Shown here one piece after another: positions 22,210 to 32,298 of a stretch of DNA of 64,000 nt. Each line of letters begins with the position of its first letter. Positions within the stretch are counted from its first letter, which is position 1. Below the pieces are notes generated by a model. The model saw only the letters and a list, made by a program, of their open reading frames with translations, was not told the DNA's origin and made no database searches. The position numbers and the translations under genes are program-made. The DNA is from Bagarius yarrelli (lineage: Eukaryota > Chordata > Actinopteri > Siluriformes > Sisoridae). Where the stretch lies: positions 1,277,501 through 1,341,500 of the forward strand of contig VCAZ01000035.1 of the NCBI GenBank assembly GCA_005784505.1, given 5' to 3'.

Positions 22210-22620
22210 ACATCTCTGGACCTGGCTGACCCTTCCTAGTGACCTGTCTCCTGTTGATGAGCGTCACATCACCATGGTGGCTGAGGACGCTTCCACTCAG
22301 CCATGCGGAAGCTCCAGCTGTTTTCTGAGGACTTGTAACTACAGTTGCTTAGACACACCATGCGACTGCATAATTTCTGTCACCTGTTTTTCACCCAATT
22401 GAGAATGGGTTCAATGTTGAGTTTGGTTCTTTTTCAAGGTTTCTCCCCGTTTCGCCAGGGAGTTTTTTATCTTGTCGCTTGCTTTTCAGGGACAATCAGG
22501 GACAAACTGATTTCTGTTTCATTCATATTTTATAATTCCTTTGATTGTGAAAAGCTGCTTTAAGAGAGTGACCATTGTAAAAAGCGCCATACAAATAAAA
22601 TCGAATTAAATTGAGTTGAA
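22210..22620 (+). mobile_element. Dispersed repeat family O, copy 3
   Basis: It contains GAGAATGGGTTCAATGTTGA, CAAGGTTTCTCCCCGTTTCG and CCAGGGAGTTTTTTATCTTG. It ends AAAAAGCGCCATACAAATAA followed by an AATTGAATT-type tail. It directly follows the V-SINE head at 22209. Confidence 0.75.
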
Positions 22621-23617
22621 TATACATTCTAGAAAGTATTGCAAGCTTATATAACCAAATAGAACCATTATATAACCAAACAAAGAAAGACTAAATTCTA
22701 ACATTTTACACTGCTACAATTCGCATTTGTTTACTAGACTAACAGATGTTTATCAGATTAGAGAAAAAGTTTTGCTGAAGTTCAAAGTGAACACAAACAC
22801 ACAGCATAAAATTCAGTGTTGCTGTTTGAATACGGCAGCTGTAATGAGCCGAGAAATTATTTTCCAGCAATTTAATGAAGCCAAACCAGCTTTTAATTAT
22901 GCATGAGCGAAAGGTTCACTTGCTGTTCGGGGAGCGAAGGGGAGGAAATGGAGAAAACGACATTGGGAAGACATTTTTTATAGACTGTAGCTTTCGGTTA
23001 TCGGTTGCACGACATCTAGCCGCGAACCACCAAACGGAGGTGATGATGAAAAAACCAAAAAAAAAAAAAACAGAACTTATGAAAGCCCCCAGCTCACGCT
23101 GTGTTTGGAGGAAAAGTGCTTACGTTATGACGTGTAACATCAACCGCATGCTTTCCAGCTTTCTCGTGATATCAGTCAGGTCTTCATTTCGACACCAACT
23201 GAAAGTGTCAAAAAAAAACCTTTTGTGGTTGCAGTAAGCCATGTCCAAGCAGACACCTCCGTGATACTGTACTTATTATTATTTTTTGTACATGCAGGCG
23301 GTTTTTGAGACGCGGAACTGAAAGTGATAGAGCAGAAGTGAAAGCGTGTAAGCCGGGGATTTCGCATTGCCGTTACAAGGGAGTTTTTTTTTGCTATGGT
23401 TAGGCGGAATGTCATCACACAAGTGGCCTTTTGAAAAAATGTTGTTTTTTTGCTTATGTGGTAGGTTATGATGACAAACTGAAAGAGCAGATAAAATATT
23501 TTTGGAATTCTTTAGCCTTTCTTTAACCCTTTTTCTCATAAACACCAAGTAGCTTTACCGCAAACTACTTGTGTGTTTGTGTTTTGCTTCCATAGTGCTG
23601 GTTACTGAGAAACCATT
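22621..23617. other. Unique sequence
   Basis: A 120-codon plus-strand frame at 22875-23237 has a Lys run from an A14 tract and no recognisable domain. I do not call it a gene. Confidence 0.45.
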
Positions 23618-23757
23618 CGGCTCAAATGGTTAAGGTGCTTAGTTGTTGATTGGAAGACCAGGAAGACCCGGGTTCAAGCCTTATTGCCTCCAGTCTGCCA
23701 CTGTTGGGTTCTTGAGCAAGACCCTTAACCCTTCTTGCTCCAAGGGCACCTTGTTAT
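23618..23757 (+). mobile_element. V-SINE variant, tail missing
   Basis: It has a head with CAAATGGTTAAGGTGCTTAG and GGGTTCAAGCC, and the core GTTGGGTTCTTGAGCAAGAC. It ends where an oppositely oriented V-SINE begins, giving a tail-to-tail pair. Confidence 0.8.
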
Positions 23758-23880
23758 ACATTTACATTTACAGCATTTGGCAGATACCCTTATCCAGAGC
23801 GATTTACAGGGGCTTAAGGGCCTTGCTCAGGGGCCAAACACTGGTGGAATGATTGACCCTGTGCTCTAACCCCAACTTTC
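23758..23880 (-). mobile_element. V-SINE, head-truncated, inverted against the previous copy
   Basis: On the plus strand it reads ATTTACAGCATTTGGCAGAT, CCTTATCCAGAGCGATTTAC, then the core GGGCCTTGCTCAGGGGCC and a decayed head. Confidence 0.85.
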
Positions 23881-24455
23881 CAAGCTGGGATATGCAAAAA
23901 AAAAAAAAAAATTCACTGTGCTGTAGAGTGGACACTATGTGACAAATAAAGACATTTGCATTTTAAGAAACCTCAATTTTTTAACGGTTCCTTAGCAAAA
24001 GTAGAACTGCAGAAGACTTGGGAAGACTTGAGAAGCATTTAGGATTACCGTCTTTAAAAAAAAACCCATATTTTTTTCTCAGCTAACAAACCGCCACGCG
24101 TCATAAATCACACTATGCTCTTTATATTTTTGTCGACAGGAAATGCAGCTGCTTTACGGTTGTGTAAATGTAGCCAGTCTTACATCAGCGTGAAGAGGCT
24201 GAACAACCCACTCAGATATGGATGAGAACAGCAGAGGGGAAAATAAAATGTGGACAAGCGAGATGATTAATATGCGTCCACACAGGTGGTGCCTTCTAAT
24301 TTATGCTGATGAATTCGGAGCCAGACAACATGATCTCTAATCAGTTTCTCGTCAAGGAAACAGTGTCTCTGGTAGTGAAAGAACCATCGACTTTTCTGGT
24401 TCTTGGTTTTATGTCTACACACGAAATCTAAGATGTCTTTGCTTTCTATAATACA
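23881..24455. other. Unique sequence
   Basis: An A-run lies at about 23897-23911, shortly after the SINE. Nothing else is recognised. Confidence 0.5.
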
Positions 24456-24479
24456 GCGGTGCTTAAAAGTTTCATTTTT

Positions 24480-25065
24480 GTACGGTTTAGTGTTTTGTGT
24501 TTATATCATGTTTATGTTCTTTTGTTTACTTCCTGTCATGTTTCCTTGTCATGTGATCTTTGTTCCTCGTGTGTTCCTGTCACATGATCCCCTTCTTCAT
24601 GTGTTATGTTTTTGTTCTTCGTTAATTTAGTGTAAATATTACCCATTTGTTGCATTTTGTGTTTGTGAGTTATTGTCCACGTACTTGTGATGCTACCAGG
24701 CAGAAGGCCTGTTAGTGTGTGTGAGTGAAGAGGAGAATAGGGTTAGGTGGAAACAGATGATTCGCTGTGGCGAACCCCTAAAAGGGAACAGCCGAAAAGA
24801 GAAGAAGGAGTGATTGACCATGTACCACTGGGGTGGGTCAATGTTTATGTTAGTGTTCATGTTACGCTAAACTAAACTAAGCTAAGCTAAGCTAAGCTAA
24901 GCTAAGTCAAGTCAAGTCAAGTCAAGTCAAGTCAAGTCAAAGTCAAGTCAAGTCTAGTCTAGTTTAGTTTAGTTTATGTTAGTTGTTTTGCCACGTGTGT
25001 ACATTTGTAAATAAACTGCACATTAGGTTCTTAACTACTTGCCTGTCAGTGGATTTGTTATCTTC
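24480..25065 (+). mobile_element. LTR-like dispersed repeat (family N), copy 2, nested
   Basis: It matches the repeat at 6735-7251: TTGTTTACTTCCTGTCATGT, CATGTGATC blocks, and AATAAACTGCACATTAGGTT near the end. It interrupts the Tc1 MITE left arm, so it inserted later. The internal pentamer patch is expanded here. Exact ends are uncertain. Confidence 0.5.
24870..24962. repeat. Pentanucleotide array (GCTAA)n then (GTCAA)n
   Basis: About six CTAAG units followed by about eight TCAAG units, then a TCTAGTCTAGTTTAGT run. The corresponding patch in copy 1 (about 7110-7160) has only a few units. Confidence 0.93.
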
Positions 25066-25287
25066 AATAATTACACAAAAATAAGATTCAGAACTCTAAA
25101 GTCCTGAAATTGGACAAATTGAAATAAGACAAAAACATCAGACTTAATAATTTATTCAGAAAAAGGGGTCCATCAATAAAGACTTTGCACCCTTTGTATG
25201 TTGCACCCTATGACGTTTTACCACAAACTTACAAATACGTAATACTGGATCCTTTTCTCAATTAAATAGAGTAAAAAAAATCTATTA

Positions 25288-25485
25288 GGGAAGTGGGGGA
25301 ATATAAGAGAAGTGATAGCGCAATGTTAGGGCCTTGGAATGCGAATTGAAAGATTGGGGTTCAATTTCCACTTCTGGGCCCTTAAGCAAGGCTCTTAACC
25401 CTCCAATGCTAAGTTGTATAAATGGTATAAGTGTAGGTCGCTCTCGATAACGACCTCCGCCAAAAAGCTGTTAATGTAAATGTAG
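25288..25485 (+). mobile_element. V-SINE, nested in Tc1 MITE L
   Basis: It has a head with GTGATAGCGCAATGTTAGGG and GGGTTCAATTTCC, a short core CTGGGCCCTTAAGCAAGGCT, and the tail GTCGCTCTCGATAACGACCT. It is diverged from the other copies. Confidence 0.83.
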
Positions 25486-25612
25486 ATCAAGTCTAATATT
25501 TCGTCTCTGGTTTGACAGATTGAGTTCATTTTCAGTTTCAGCTAAAGATTTGATGATGAATATAAAAAATTCAAAAGGGTTCACAATTTTTTTAAGCACC
25601 ACTTTATGTGCA

Positions 25613-26270
25613 TCATTTTGTGCCCCATCTGCGTAGGTTGTCGAAAGCAGAGGCAGCCGAAACGTGTGTCTGAAATAGAGCTGGAAACTGGAGCATGCCT
25701 GACCTGCGAGGAAGGAAAAAAAAAGCTCTGGCAACCCTATCCTCCACATGTGACTTTAAAAAGCTGCCCAGAAGGACCACAGAGACCCACCGCTGCCAGG
25801 CGAGATGATAGGGTAACCCAAAGCTCTCTGGAGAGGCTCCATTTCACCCACATAGCCCAATCTTTTCTCTTCTTCCCATCCCATGCTGCAGTCATCGTGG
25901 CACAGCTGTAGAAGAGGCATGATCAGGGAAGGGCTGACTGAGTGTTATTGGAAAAGGTCAAAGGCCCAGGGGAAAGAGTTAAACCGCTGTGATGTTTTGG
26001 CAACCCTGTACTTAGAGACAGGTACAGTTAAGGGACATGTTTTTTTAGATGCTGTTGTATCATAATAATCAGCTGAGTCTGAATATGGTATGTCCCTCTT
26101 GAGAAGGTTCATTATAAGAACTGCAGAAGGTCTTCAAAAAGGACTGAAAATAATGAAAAGTGGATCATACTGAAAGTGACCACTCCTATAGATGTTTCAT
26201 CATCTGATAAAATTGAACTGTCAGCAGGACTTTAGCGATTACAACACTGCTAGCATTTTTATTAAATCTC
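25613..26270. other. Unique sequence
   Basis: A 101-codon plus-strand frame at 25606-25911 is somewhat protein-like in composition but has no recognisable domain or splice context. No call made. Confidence 0.45.
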
Positions 26271-26345
26271 AGGGGCCCCCAGTGGCAAATTAGTGGTGTT
26301 GGGGATCAGTTCAACACCTTAACCGCTAGGCTACCACTTCCCACA
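26271..26345 (-). mobile_element. V-SINE head fragment
   Basis: On the plus strand: AGGGGCCCCCAGTGGC, then TTCAACACCTTAACCGCTAG and GCTACCACTTCCC, which is the inverse of the tRNA-like head. The tail is absent. Confidence 0.8.
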
Positions 26346-26533
26346 CTTCCCTTTATCTGAGAAATCAAATCCTGGCCAAATCGGCGAAATATGGTAGGTT
26401 ATTTGTGGGGGAATTTTTACTTTACAAATTACAGACATGGCCGATTCCCAAGGGATTAAAATCACAAACACCCTCCGCAATTATTATAAATAACCAGAGA
26501 GATCACCAGATAATACTAATCCAATGTGAATTA

Positions 26534-26643
26534 GTAACTTCTGGGCCCTAAGGAAGGCCCTTAACTTTCAACTCCTCAGCTAAATGAAAGAAATAAACGT
26601 AAGGATGATAGATAAAGGTATTACTAATTGCTGTAAATGTAAA
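26534..26643 (+). mobile_element. V-SINE 3' fragment, decayed
   Basis: TTCTGGGCCCTAAGGAAGGC and CCCTTAACTTTCAACTCC are clear core matches. The tail is decayed, ending AATTGCTGTAAATGTAAA. Confidence 0.65.
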
Positions 26644-26956
26644 CATTGTTGTAGTAATGAATGTAATTAAGCTTCATTCAATCTCTAGATTAATACTTTA
26701 ACAAAGTTAAAATCCCATAAATCTTGTACTGCACAATCTTAGGCAAAAAATAGGGTTGACATTTTATATGTCTATAGAGACAATGTCTATTGGTAGAAAA
26801 AGCGCTACATAAGTACATTGAATGAATATTTAGCAGAATATGTGACCTTTAATGTCAAGAATTACTTTTTATTTGTTTACTTACCATCTTTTTTAAGGTA
26901 CAAATGCATTTTTTGCTATTTCTATTAAATTTTCATTTACAATTCAGTAATATTTA

Positions 26957-27233
26957 TTTATTCATTTATTTTCTATACCCGCTTATTCCCTAATTTGGGG
27001 TCACAGGGATCTGCTGGAGTCTATCCCAGCTGTCCCTGAAAGGGCGAAAAGGGGGACAGGCGTTTGTCCATCACAGGGCCACACACACACTTACAATCAC
27101 TCCTATGAGCAATTAAGATTCACCAATCAACCTAACATACATGTTTTTGGACTGTGGGAGGAAACCAGAGAACCCGGAGTAAACCCACGCAAGCACAGAC
27201 AGAGCATGCAAACCACTAAGCCACCGTGCTGCA
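26957..27233 (-). mobile_element. tRNA-Val-like SINE (family B), head partly deleted
   Basis: On the plus strand the tail comes first (TATACCCGCTTATTCCCTAA, GGGGTCACAGGGATC), then the body ACATACATGTTTTTGGACTG. A short remnant of the head ends CTAAGCCACCGTGCTGC. The B-box part of the head is missing. Confidence 0.88.
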
Positions 27234-27375
27234 ATTCAGTTATATTCCCTAATTTAATTGATTATTTTATTTAGATAGCATGTTTTACAGTCTCAAAGCA
27301 GGTTTACAGAAATATTCTCATTAAAATTTAATGTCTTATATCAAATTAGTATTAGCAGGGACCATGAAAGAACCC

Positions 27376-27403
27376 CCCCCCACACACACACACACACACA
27401 CTA
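27376..27403. repeat. C9 run and (CA)n microsatellite
   Basis: A poly-C run followed by a CA dinucleotide run. Confidence 0.92.
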
Positions 27404-27756
27404 AAAATTATAGCTGCTGGAATGTGTTTCTAGGTACAAAATTTCACTTATTATCATATGCCATAAACTATGTGCTAAAACGGATGAGTCTCTTACGAGA
27501 CGTTTAACAAGCCTCTTCAGACTGATCCTGTCCTTGTGTTGTCACAAGACAGATCTGTACACATATAATAAATATTGTTTTTACTATATGAAAATGATTT
27601 TAAAATATACAAAAAAATTATGGATTAAAAAATAAATGAACTTGTTAGAGAAGCTGATTTTGACATAAAGGTATTAGAAAAACAAAGCCAATCATTTGAT
27701 CATATCTACGCTATGTGGCTATTTTGGTTTTGGTGGTATCAGGTAACACCTAAAGG

Positions 27757-28008
27757 AGGGAAGTGGTGGCTCATCATGGTTAAGGTGTTGGACTACCAAC
27801 CTAAAGATTTTGGGGTTCAATTCCCAGCTCCAACAAGCTATCCACTGTTGGGTCCCCGAGAAAAGGCCCTTAACTCCTAATTGGCGTACCTGTCTAAGGT
27901 GTACCCTTCCTGCCTTTCGCCCTTTCGCAGACAGCTGGGATAGACTCCAGCAGATCCCTGTGACCCCGAATTAGCGAATAAGCGGGTATTAAAGATGAAT
28001 GAATTTTA
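27757..28008 (+). mobile_element. Chimeric SINE: V-SINE head and core joined to family B tail
   Basis: 27757-27882 is V-SINE head and core (GGGAAGTGGTGGCTCATCAT, GGTTCAATTCCCAGCTCC, CTGTTGGGTCCCCGAG). From about 27883 it becomes family B tail (TACCTGTCTAAGGTGTACCC, TTTCGCCCTTTCGCAGACAG, GCTGGGATAGACTCCAGC, GCGAATAAGCGGG), ending AAGATGAATGAATTT. No V-SINE tail follows. Confidence 0.85.
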
Positions 28009-29660
28009 CAGTACTAATATACAGAACATACTGTTAATACACATCATAACTTAAAGCCTTAGCTAAAACATGACCTACAGTATCTGTACCTTCATCCTTT
28101 TCCAAAATCTTTTTTAAACTTGACCTCAGCCATCAGCCTGATTAAACCAGTACAGTACATTTCAGACCTTAGCTTTCATTTCCAATGTCTATTTCAGTGC
28201 CACGGTGTTGCCTAAACATGCTGTGCTATCAACTTGCAATTAGCACTTCCATTTTGAGGAAAGGGACACGTGTTATACTCATAAGTCAGCCATTTTCATA
28301 CAGAGAACTAGAAACCTAAATAGGCATGAGGAGCAAGATTAAATACTGCCTTCTTCTGGGGTTCAGGCTTTATGCCACCATTCAAATGTTTGCTCACTTC
28401 CTCCAGATTTCTTGGCATGCCTGAAATCGGTGGCTTTTTAATTATAACTACTGTAAGATTTAAACCAAAAACCAGGCTCTCATTATAGTGTATTCTTTCC
28501 ATAAAGTTGGACCAGACATTACAGCAGGCACGAAGGCATTTCTACGGTCATGCCATTTTCTAAATGGAGCAACACTAACCCGGTAATGATGACTGAATCC
28601 TCACAAGGAATATCAAATCCCTGAAGCATGAGCTCACTTCCATTACCCAGAGATCTCTGCTTCTCTGCACTGGATGGGGTGATCGAATTTGTAGCCATGT
28701 TAGTACAGGGTTGGGTCGGGCTGCCAGCAGACGGCCAGGCTCTAAACGTGACTCACTAAGTGTGTGGAGCAGATCTATGTCTGGGCAACGAAACCTGATC
28801 CGCTACTGACGGCGCAGGAAACCCTTATGTTATTCGTACTAAATGGGTGATGTCATCGTTCCATTAACCGCATCAGCATCTGTAGCTTTGAAAGAGAGAG
28901 GTCTACTGCTGTCCACCATTTAAGTCTAGCTTACGGTATTAATAATTCATCCGTCCCGCTGTTAGTGAAGGTTACTTTCATTGTAAAGTTCACATTCATG
29001 AAGGTAATGAGTGGTCACGTTTATTTGTTGGTGCAAAATAAGCTTTTAATAAGCTCTCATGATGAGTCGCTTTTGAGATGTTAGGAGGAAACTGTCAGGA
29101 ATTGAAGGTTATACCATTCACAACTAAACACAAGTATAGCATCCAAATCCAAAGGTACGTTTTACCTTCAAGATTCATGCCAAAGCTGCAGAAATGGCTA
29201 GTCCATCATGCTTTAAGATGGAGAAATCGGCATCAATCAACACGACCGAGCCGAGTCTGATCCTTCAGGAAGAACCAGGGCTTTTTTTCGATAATGGTCT
29301 CCTTCTAAAATGTGATGGTTGCTTTTCTGAGTCAAGCATGTTAGAAGAATGAGTTTTAAGTGCTTTGTGGTGTTAAGATATTTCTTTTAAAGTTAAAGAA
29401 TTAAACCTGTTTTTACCCGGAAACTAGCAAGACGCTAAAATTTTATACACATATAAGCTTGGGGCATCTACTTTTTCCTTGATCTTTTCTAGAAAAAAAT
29501 ATTGCCTGTATTAGGCTTTGAAAAAAACTAAATTTTTAACCTTCCTGTTGTCTTTAGGTGAAATTTACAGTTTATATTATAATGTTTATATTATAATTAT
29601 GTTTTAATTGTTTTTAATTGCTTAAAATTAACATGCAGGAACCCAACATTCGGTAATAAT
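28009..29660. other. Unique sequence, about 1.65 kb
   Basis: No repeat or exon recognised. Open frames of 60-64 codons are unremarkable. Confidence 0.5.
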
Positions 29661-30069
29661 CAGGGATGCACCAATATCAATACTGCTATTGTACTCAAAA
29701 TCATAAAAACACTCCAATACCTATTGTGATCTTGACAGAACTTTTATTAAGCAGACTAAGATTCCAGCAGTAGCAATTAAATATCAGCCTTAAAAATAGC
29801 AAGAAGTACTCATATTATGAGTAATTTAATGAGTAATCTTGGCATTACCACCCAAAAGTAAGATTCGCCACTAGCAGTAAAGTTAGCACTTAGCAACCAA
29901 CCCTTCCTTGCAAGATGAGAGAAAATGTCAAGAGATACAGTAACCTGACAGCCATAAAAATAATCCCACATCCCAAAAAAGTACAAATATCGATATCAAT
30001 ATCGGCAAGTACAAAAAAATATCGGTACTTGTACTCTATTCTTTAAAAATGTTATCGGTGCATCCGTAG
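29661..30069. mobile_element. hAT-type MITE (family E)
   Basis: The left end CAGGGATGCACCAATATCAA pairs with the right end GTTATCGGTGCATCC. Inner TCGATATCAATATCGGCAAG also fits the GGGATGCACCGATATCGG hAT family found in many vertebrates. No transposase is present. Target duplications are not clear. Confidence 0.78.
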
Positions 30070-30125
30070 AAACAATTATATAAAAAAATAAATAAAAAAG
30101 AGAAACAGTTGGATCAAAAAGAGAG

Positions 30126-30179
30126 CATGGTTGTTAGGACAACAACACAACACAACACATGGTTGTTAGGACAACAACA
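30126..30179. repeat. Short direct repeat with CAACA spacer
   Basis: ATGGTTGTTAGGACAACAAC occurs twice, 32 bp apart, separated by CACAACACAACAC. Each copy also contains a small inverted GTTGTTAGGACAAC. Confidence 0.93.
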
Positions 30180-30469
30180 ACAGGTTAAAGCACTAAGTGT
30201 GCACATTTATACTGTATACGACACTAAGTAACACTGTGGATTGTGACATACAGTAAAGTAATTCAGTAAAAATGTGCACCCGAAACAAACACCAATTCTA
30301 TTTTGCTGTCCAAAAAAAAAAGATTTAATTGAGTTAAAGAAAAGAGTGAGAGAGAAGAAAAAATAATAGAAAAGAAGGTAATTATTAAAATGACATATGG
30401 AGAATAAAAGTAGAAAAATAAATGGCAATACAGACAGATAAACAGATACACAAATAGAAAAGCAGACAG

Positions 30470-30528
30470 ATGGATGGATGGATGGATGGATGGATGGATG
30501 GATGGATGGATGGATGGATGGATGGATG

Positions 30529-30611
<83 letters not shown>
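30470..30611. repeat. (GGAT)n then (GATA)n compound microsatellite
   Basis: About 15 GGAT units switch cleanly to about 20 GATA units at about 30530. The same two-phase architecture occurs at 50588 and, reversed, at 716. Confidence 0.97.
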
Positions 30612-31049
30612 TACTGTTTGCACTGGTTAGTGAGTGGTTGTCCTGGTCTGTATATTAGCAGTGATCCAAATCTGAGCTGAGCAGCTGAATCATTTTTAAG
30701 ACAGTTAGCAACATCTGCTGAAAACGAGGCTAGATATGTTCCCATACTGAGTAAAAAATAATAAAATAAAAGTCATTCAGGACGTCAAGAATGGTGCCAA
30801 ATGTGGTAACAAAGTCTGAAAGTTGCACTGCTGGTGTTAATACTGAGAGTTGGAAGCTGCTTCTGAGGTGACTTGTGTGTTGTGATATGGCACATTAACG
30901 TACTGGCTGTAACTATAACATAAGGAAGAAGGATCTGTAACTAAAAGTGATCAACAACAACACTCCGATATGCCCAGATGCAAAGAATGTGGATTTACAC
31001 ACCACCTCCACCAAACCTGAAGTGTTAACGTAGCAAGTCAGATCCTTGT
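30612..31049. other. Unique sequence
   Basis: No recognised feature. Confidence 0.5.
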
Positions 31050-31054
31050 CTTTA

Positions 31055-31320
31055 AAAATTAAAATTCATCTGACCATGTGACATTTTTATAATCTTTAAC
31101 TGTCCAGGTTCAATTAGCACAGGTTCACTGAAACTGGACGGTTACTTATTAGAAAAAATGTCACATGGTCTGATGAATTTCAATTAGCTTCAGATTCCTG
31201 TTCTTGACTGCAAGAAGTAGACCTCCATTTTACTGGGTTTTACCACCACTGGTTTAGTCCTATAATTTGGTCTTGTGCACTCTGACATGCTTTTCTACTC
31301 TTTACAGGTGACTGTGGTAA
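31055..31320. mobile_element. Tc1-type transposon relic (family M) with a long hairpin
   Basis: Arms at about 31055-31107 and 31133-31185 are inverted and share ATTCATCTGACCATGTGACA with its complement, over about 50 bp with mismatches. The flank CAGATTCCTGTTCTTGACTG and GACATGCTTTTCTACTCTTT match a known fish Tc1-like repeat. There is no coding capacity. Confidence 0.65.
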
Positions 31321-31384
31321 ACTGTATCTTATTATAGTATTTACTAGTATAAACTATTTAGTTTTTTTATAGTATTTACACTAC

Positions 31385-31532
31385 AATAAGCAGGTCAACT
31401 GGAACCGTGAAGACCACCAATAACACACAATGTACTTGTATATTGTAAGTAGAACGACATCTACGCTAACACGTCTGTTTCTTTCCTATTCCAAGCTCAC
31501 CGTCGCCACCAGATCCAGTCTGCTGCCAGGTT
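31385..31532 (+). mobile_element. Dispersed repeat family O, 5' part only
   Basis: AATAACACACAATGTACTTG and AAGCTCACCGTCGCCACCAG match the 5' half of the copies at 15560 and 16040. The sequence then switches directly to V-SINE core. Confidence 0.7.
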
Positions 31533-31645
31533 CCTACTGCTGGGCCCCTGAGCAAGGCCCTTCACCCCCAATTGCTCAGTTGTATAAAAAGAGATAAATA
31601 TAAGTCACTTTGGATAAGGACGTCTGCCAAATGCCAGAGATGAAA
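31533..31645 (+). mobile_element. V-SINE core and tail joined to a family O head
   Basis: It starts within the core (CTACTGCTGGGCCCCTGAGC) and runs to the tail (GTCACTTTGGATAAGGACGT, CTGCCAAATGCC). The tRNA head is replaced by family O sequence ending CAGTCTGCTGCCAGG. Confidence 0.82.
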
Positions 31646-31753
31646 ATAAAAAGTGTGTTTTAGTTGGAAAGGCCAAATTCCCATTTCTACTGGACAGCAA
31701 TGTCAGATCAAAAGTTAAACAATAATTTTCAGAGTAATAAAAAAATGAATAAC

Positions 31754-31941
31754 TTTACATTTACAGCACTTGGCAGACGTTCTTATCCAGAGCGACTGAC
31801 ATTTATCTCATTTAAACTACTGAGCAAATGGGGGTCTTGCTCAGGGGCCCAGCAGTGGTGGCTTGGTGGAGCTGGGAATCGAATCCACGATCTTCAGATT
31901 AGTAGTCCAACACCTTAACCATAAGCCACCACTTCCCACAC
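31754..31941 (-). mobile_element. V-SINE (Mermaid/DANA-like), near full length
   Basis: On the plus strand: tail CATTTACAGCACTTGGCAGA and TTATCCAGAGCGACTGAC, core GGGGCCCAGCAGTGGTGGCT, head with GGGAATCGAATCC and CCACCACTTCCC. Its 5' end abuts a tRNA-Arg-like relic. Confidence 0.93.
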
Positions 31942-31946
31942 AGGTT

Positions 31947-32019
31947 CGACCCCGGCAGGACTTGAACCTGCAATCTTCTGATCCGACGTCAGCCGCATTA
32001 TTCATTAGACATTTGACGT
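31947..32019 (-). pseudogene. tRNA-Arg(TCG)-like relic
   Basis: On the minus strand it shows a D-arm-like TCTAATGAATAATGC. Next comes the anticodon arm GCTGACGTCGGATCAGA (loop CGTCGGA, anticodon TCG, with T33 replaced by G). The T arm is GCAGGTTCAAGTCCTGC and the 3' acceptor strand GGGGTCG. The 5' acceptor strand (about ACGTCAA) does not pair with it, so it cannot be a working tRNA. It lies immediately 5' of a V-SINE in the same orientation. It could be a processed tRNA pseudogene or the head of another SINE. Confidence 0.7.
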
Positions 32020-32084
32020 GCTTGGTTTGTGTGCATTGCATTGATCCACTTTTTGCTTTGATCTGAGCTCAGAAGGTTCTCACA

Positions 32085-32298
32085 CATACCCGCATATTTC
32101 CTAATTCCATATTTCCTAAATTTCCCAGCTGTCTCCGCCAAGCTGTCTCTGAAAGGATGAAAGGCAGAAGGGGTACATTGTGGACAGGTCGCCAGTCCAT
32201 CACAGAGCCACACACACTCACTACTATGGGCAAGCACAGGGAGAACATGCAAAGTCCACACAGAAAGACCCCTGTCGGGGGAACCGAACCGGCCTTCT
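32085..32298 (-). mobile_element. tRNA-Val-like SINE (family B)
   Basis: On the plus strand: tail remnants (ACCCGCATATTTCCTAATTC, CCAGCTGTCTC), the body GGTCGCCAGTCCATCACAGA, GAGAACATGCAAAGTCCACA, and a head remnant GGAACCGAACC...CTTCTTGCTG. The tail is rearranged with a short internal duplication. Confidence 0.83.

Larger units (their letters stand above)
24456..25612. mobile_element. Tc1-type MITE (family L) split by an LTR-like repeat and a V-SINE
   Basis: The left terminus CAGCGGTGCTTAAAAGTTT (24456-24474, after TA) and the right terminus AAAAGGGTTCACAATTTTTT...AAGCACCACTT (25573-25610) are inverted and match a well-known fish Tc1 MITE (GTGCTTGAAAGTTT type). Inner arms GAAATAAGACAAAAACATCA (25122-25141) and ACTGGATCCTTTTCTC...ATAGA also belong to it. 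The LTR-like insertion occupies about 24480-25065 and the V-SINE about 25288-25485. Confidence 0.75.
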
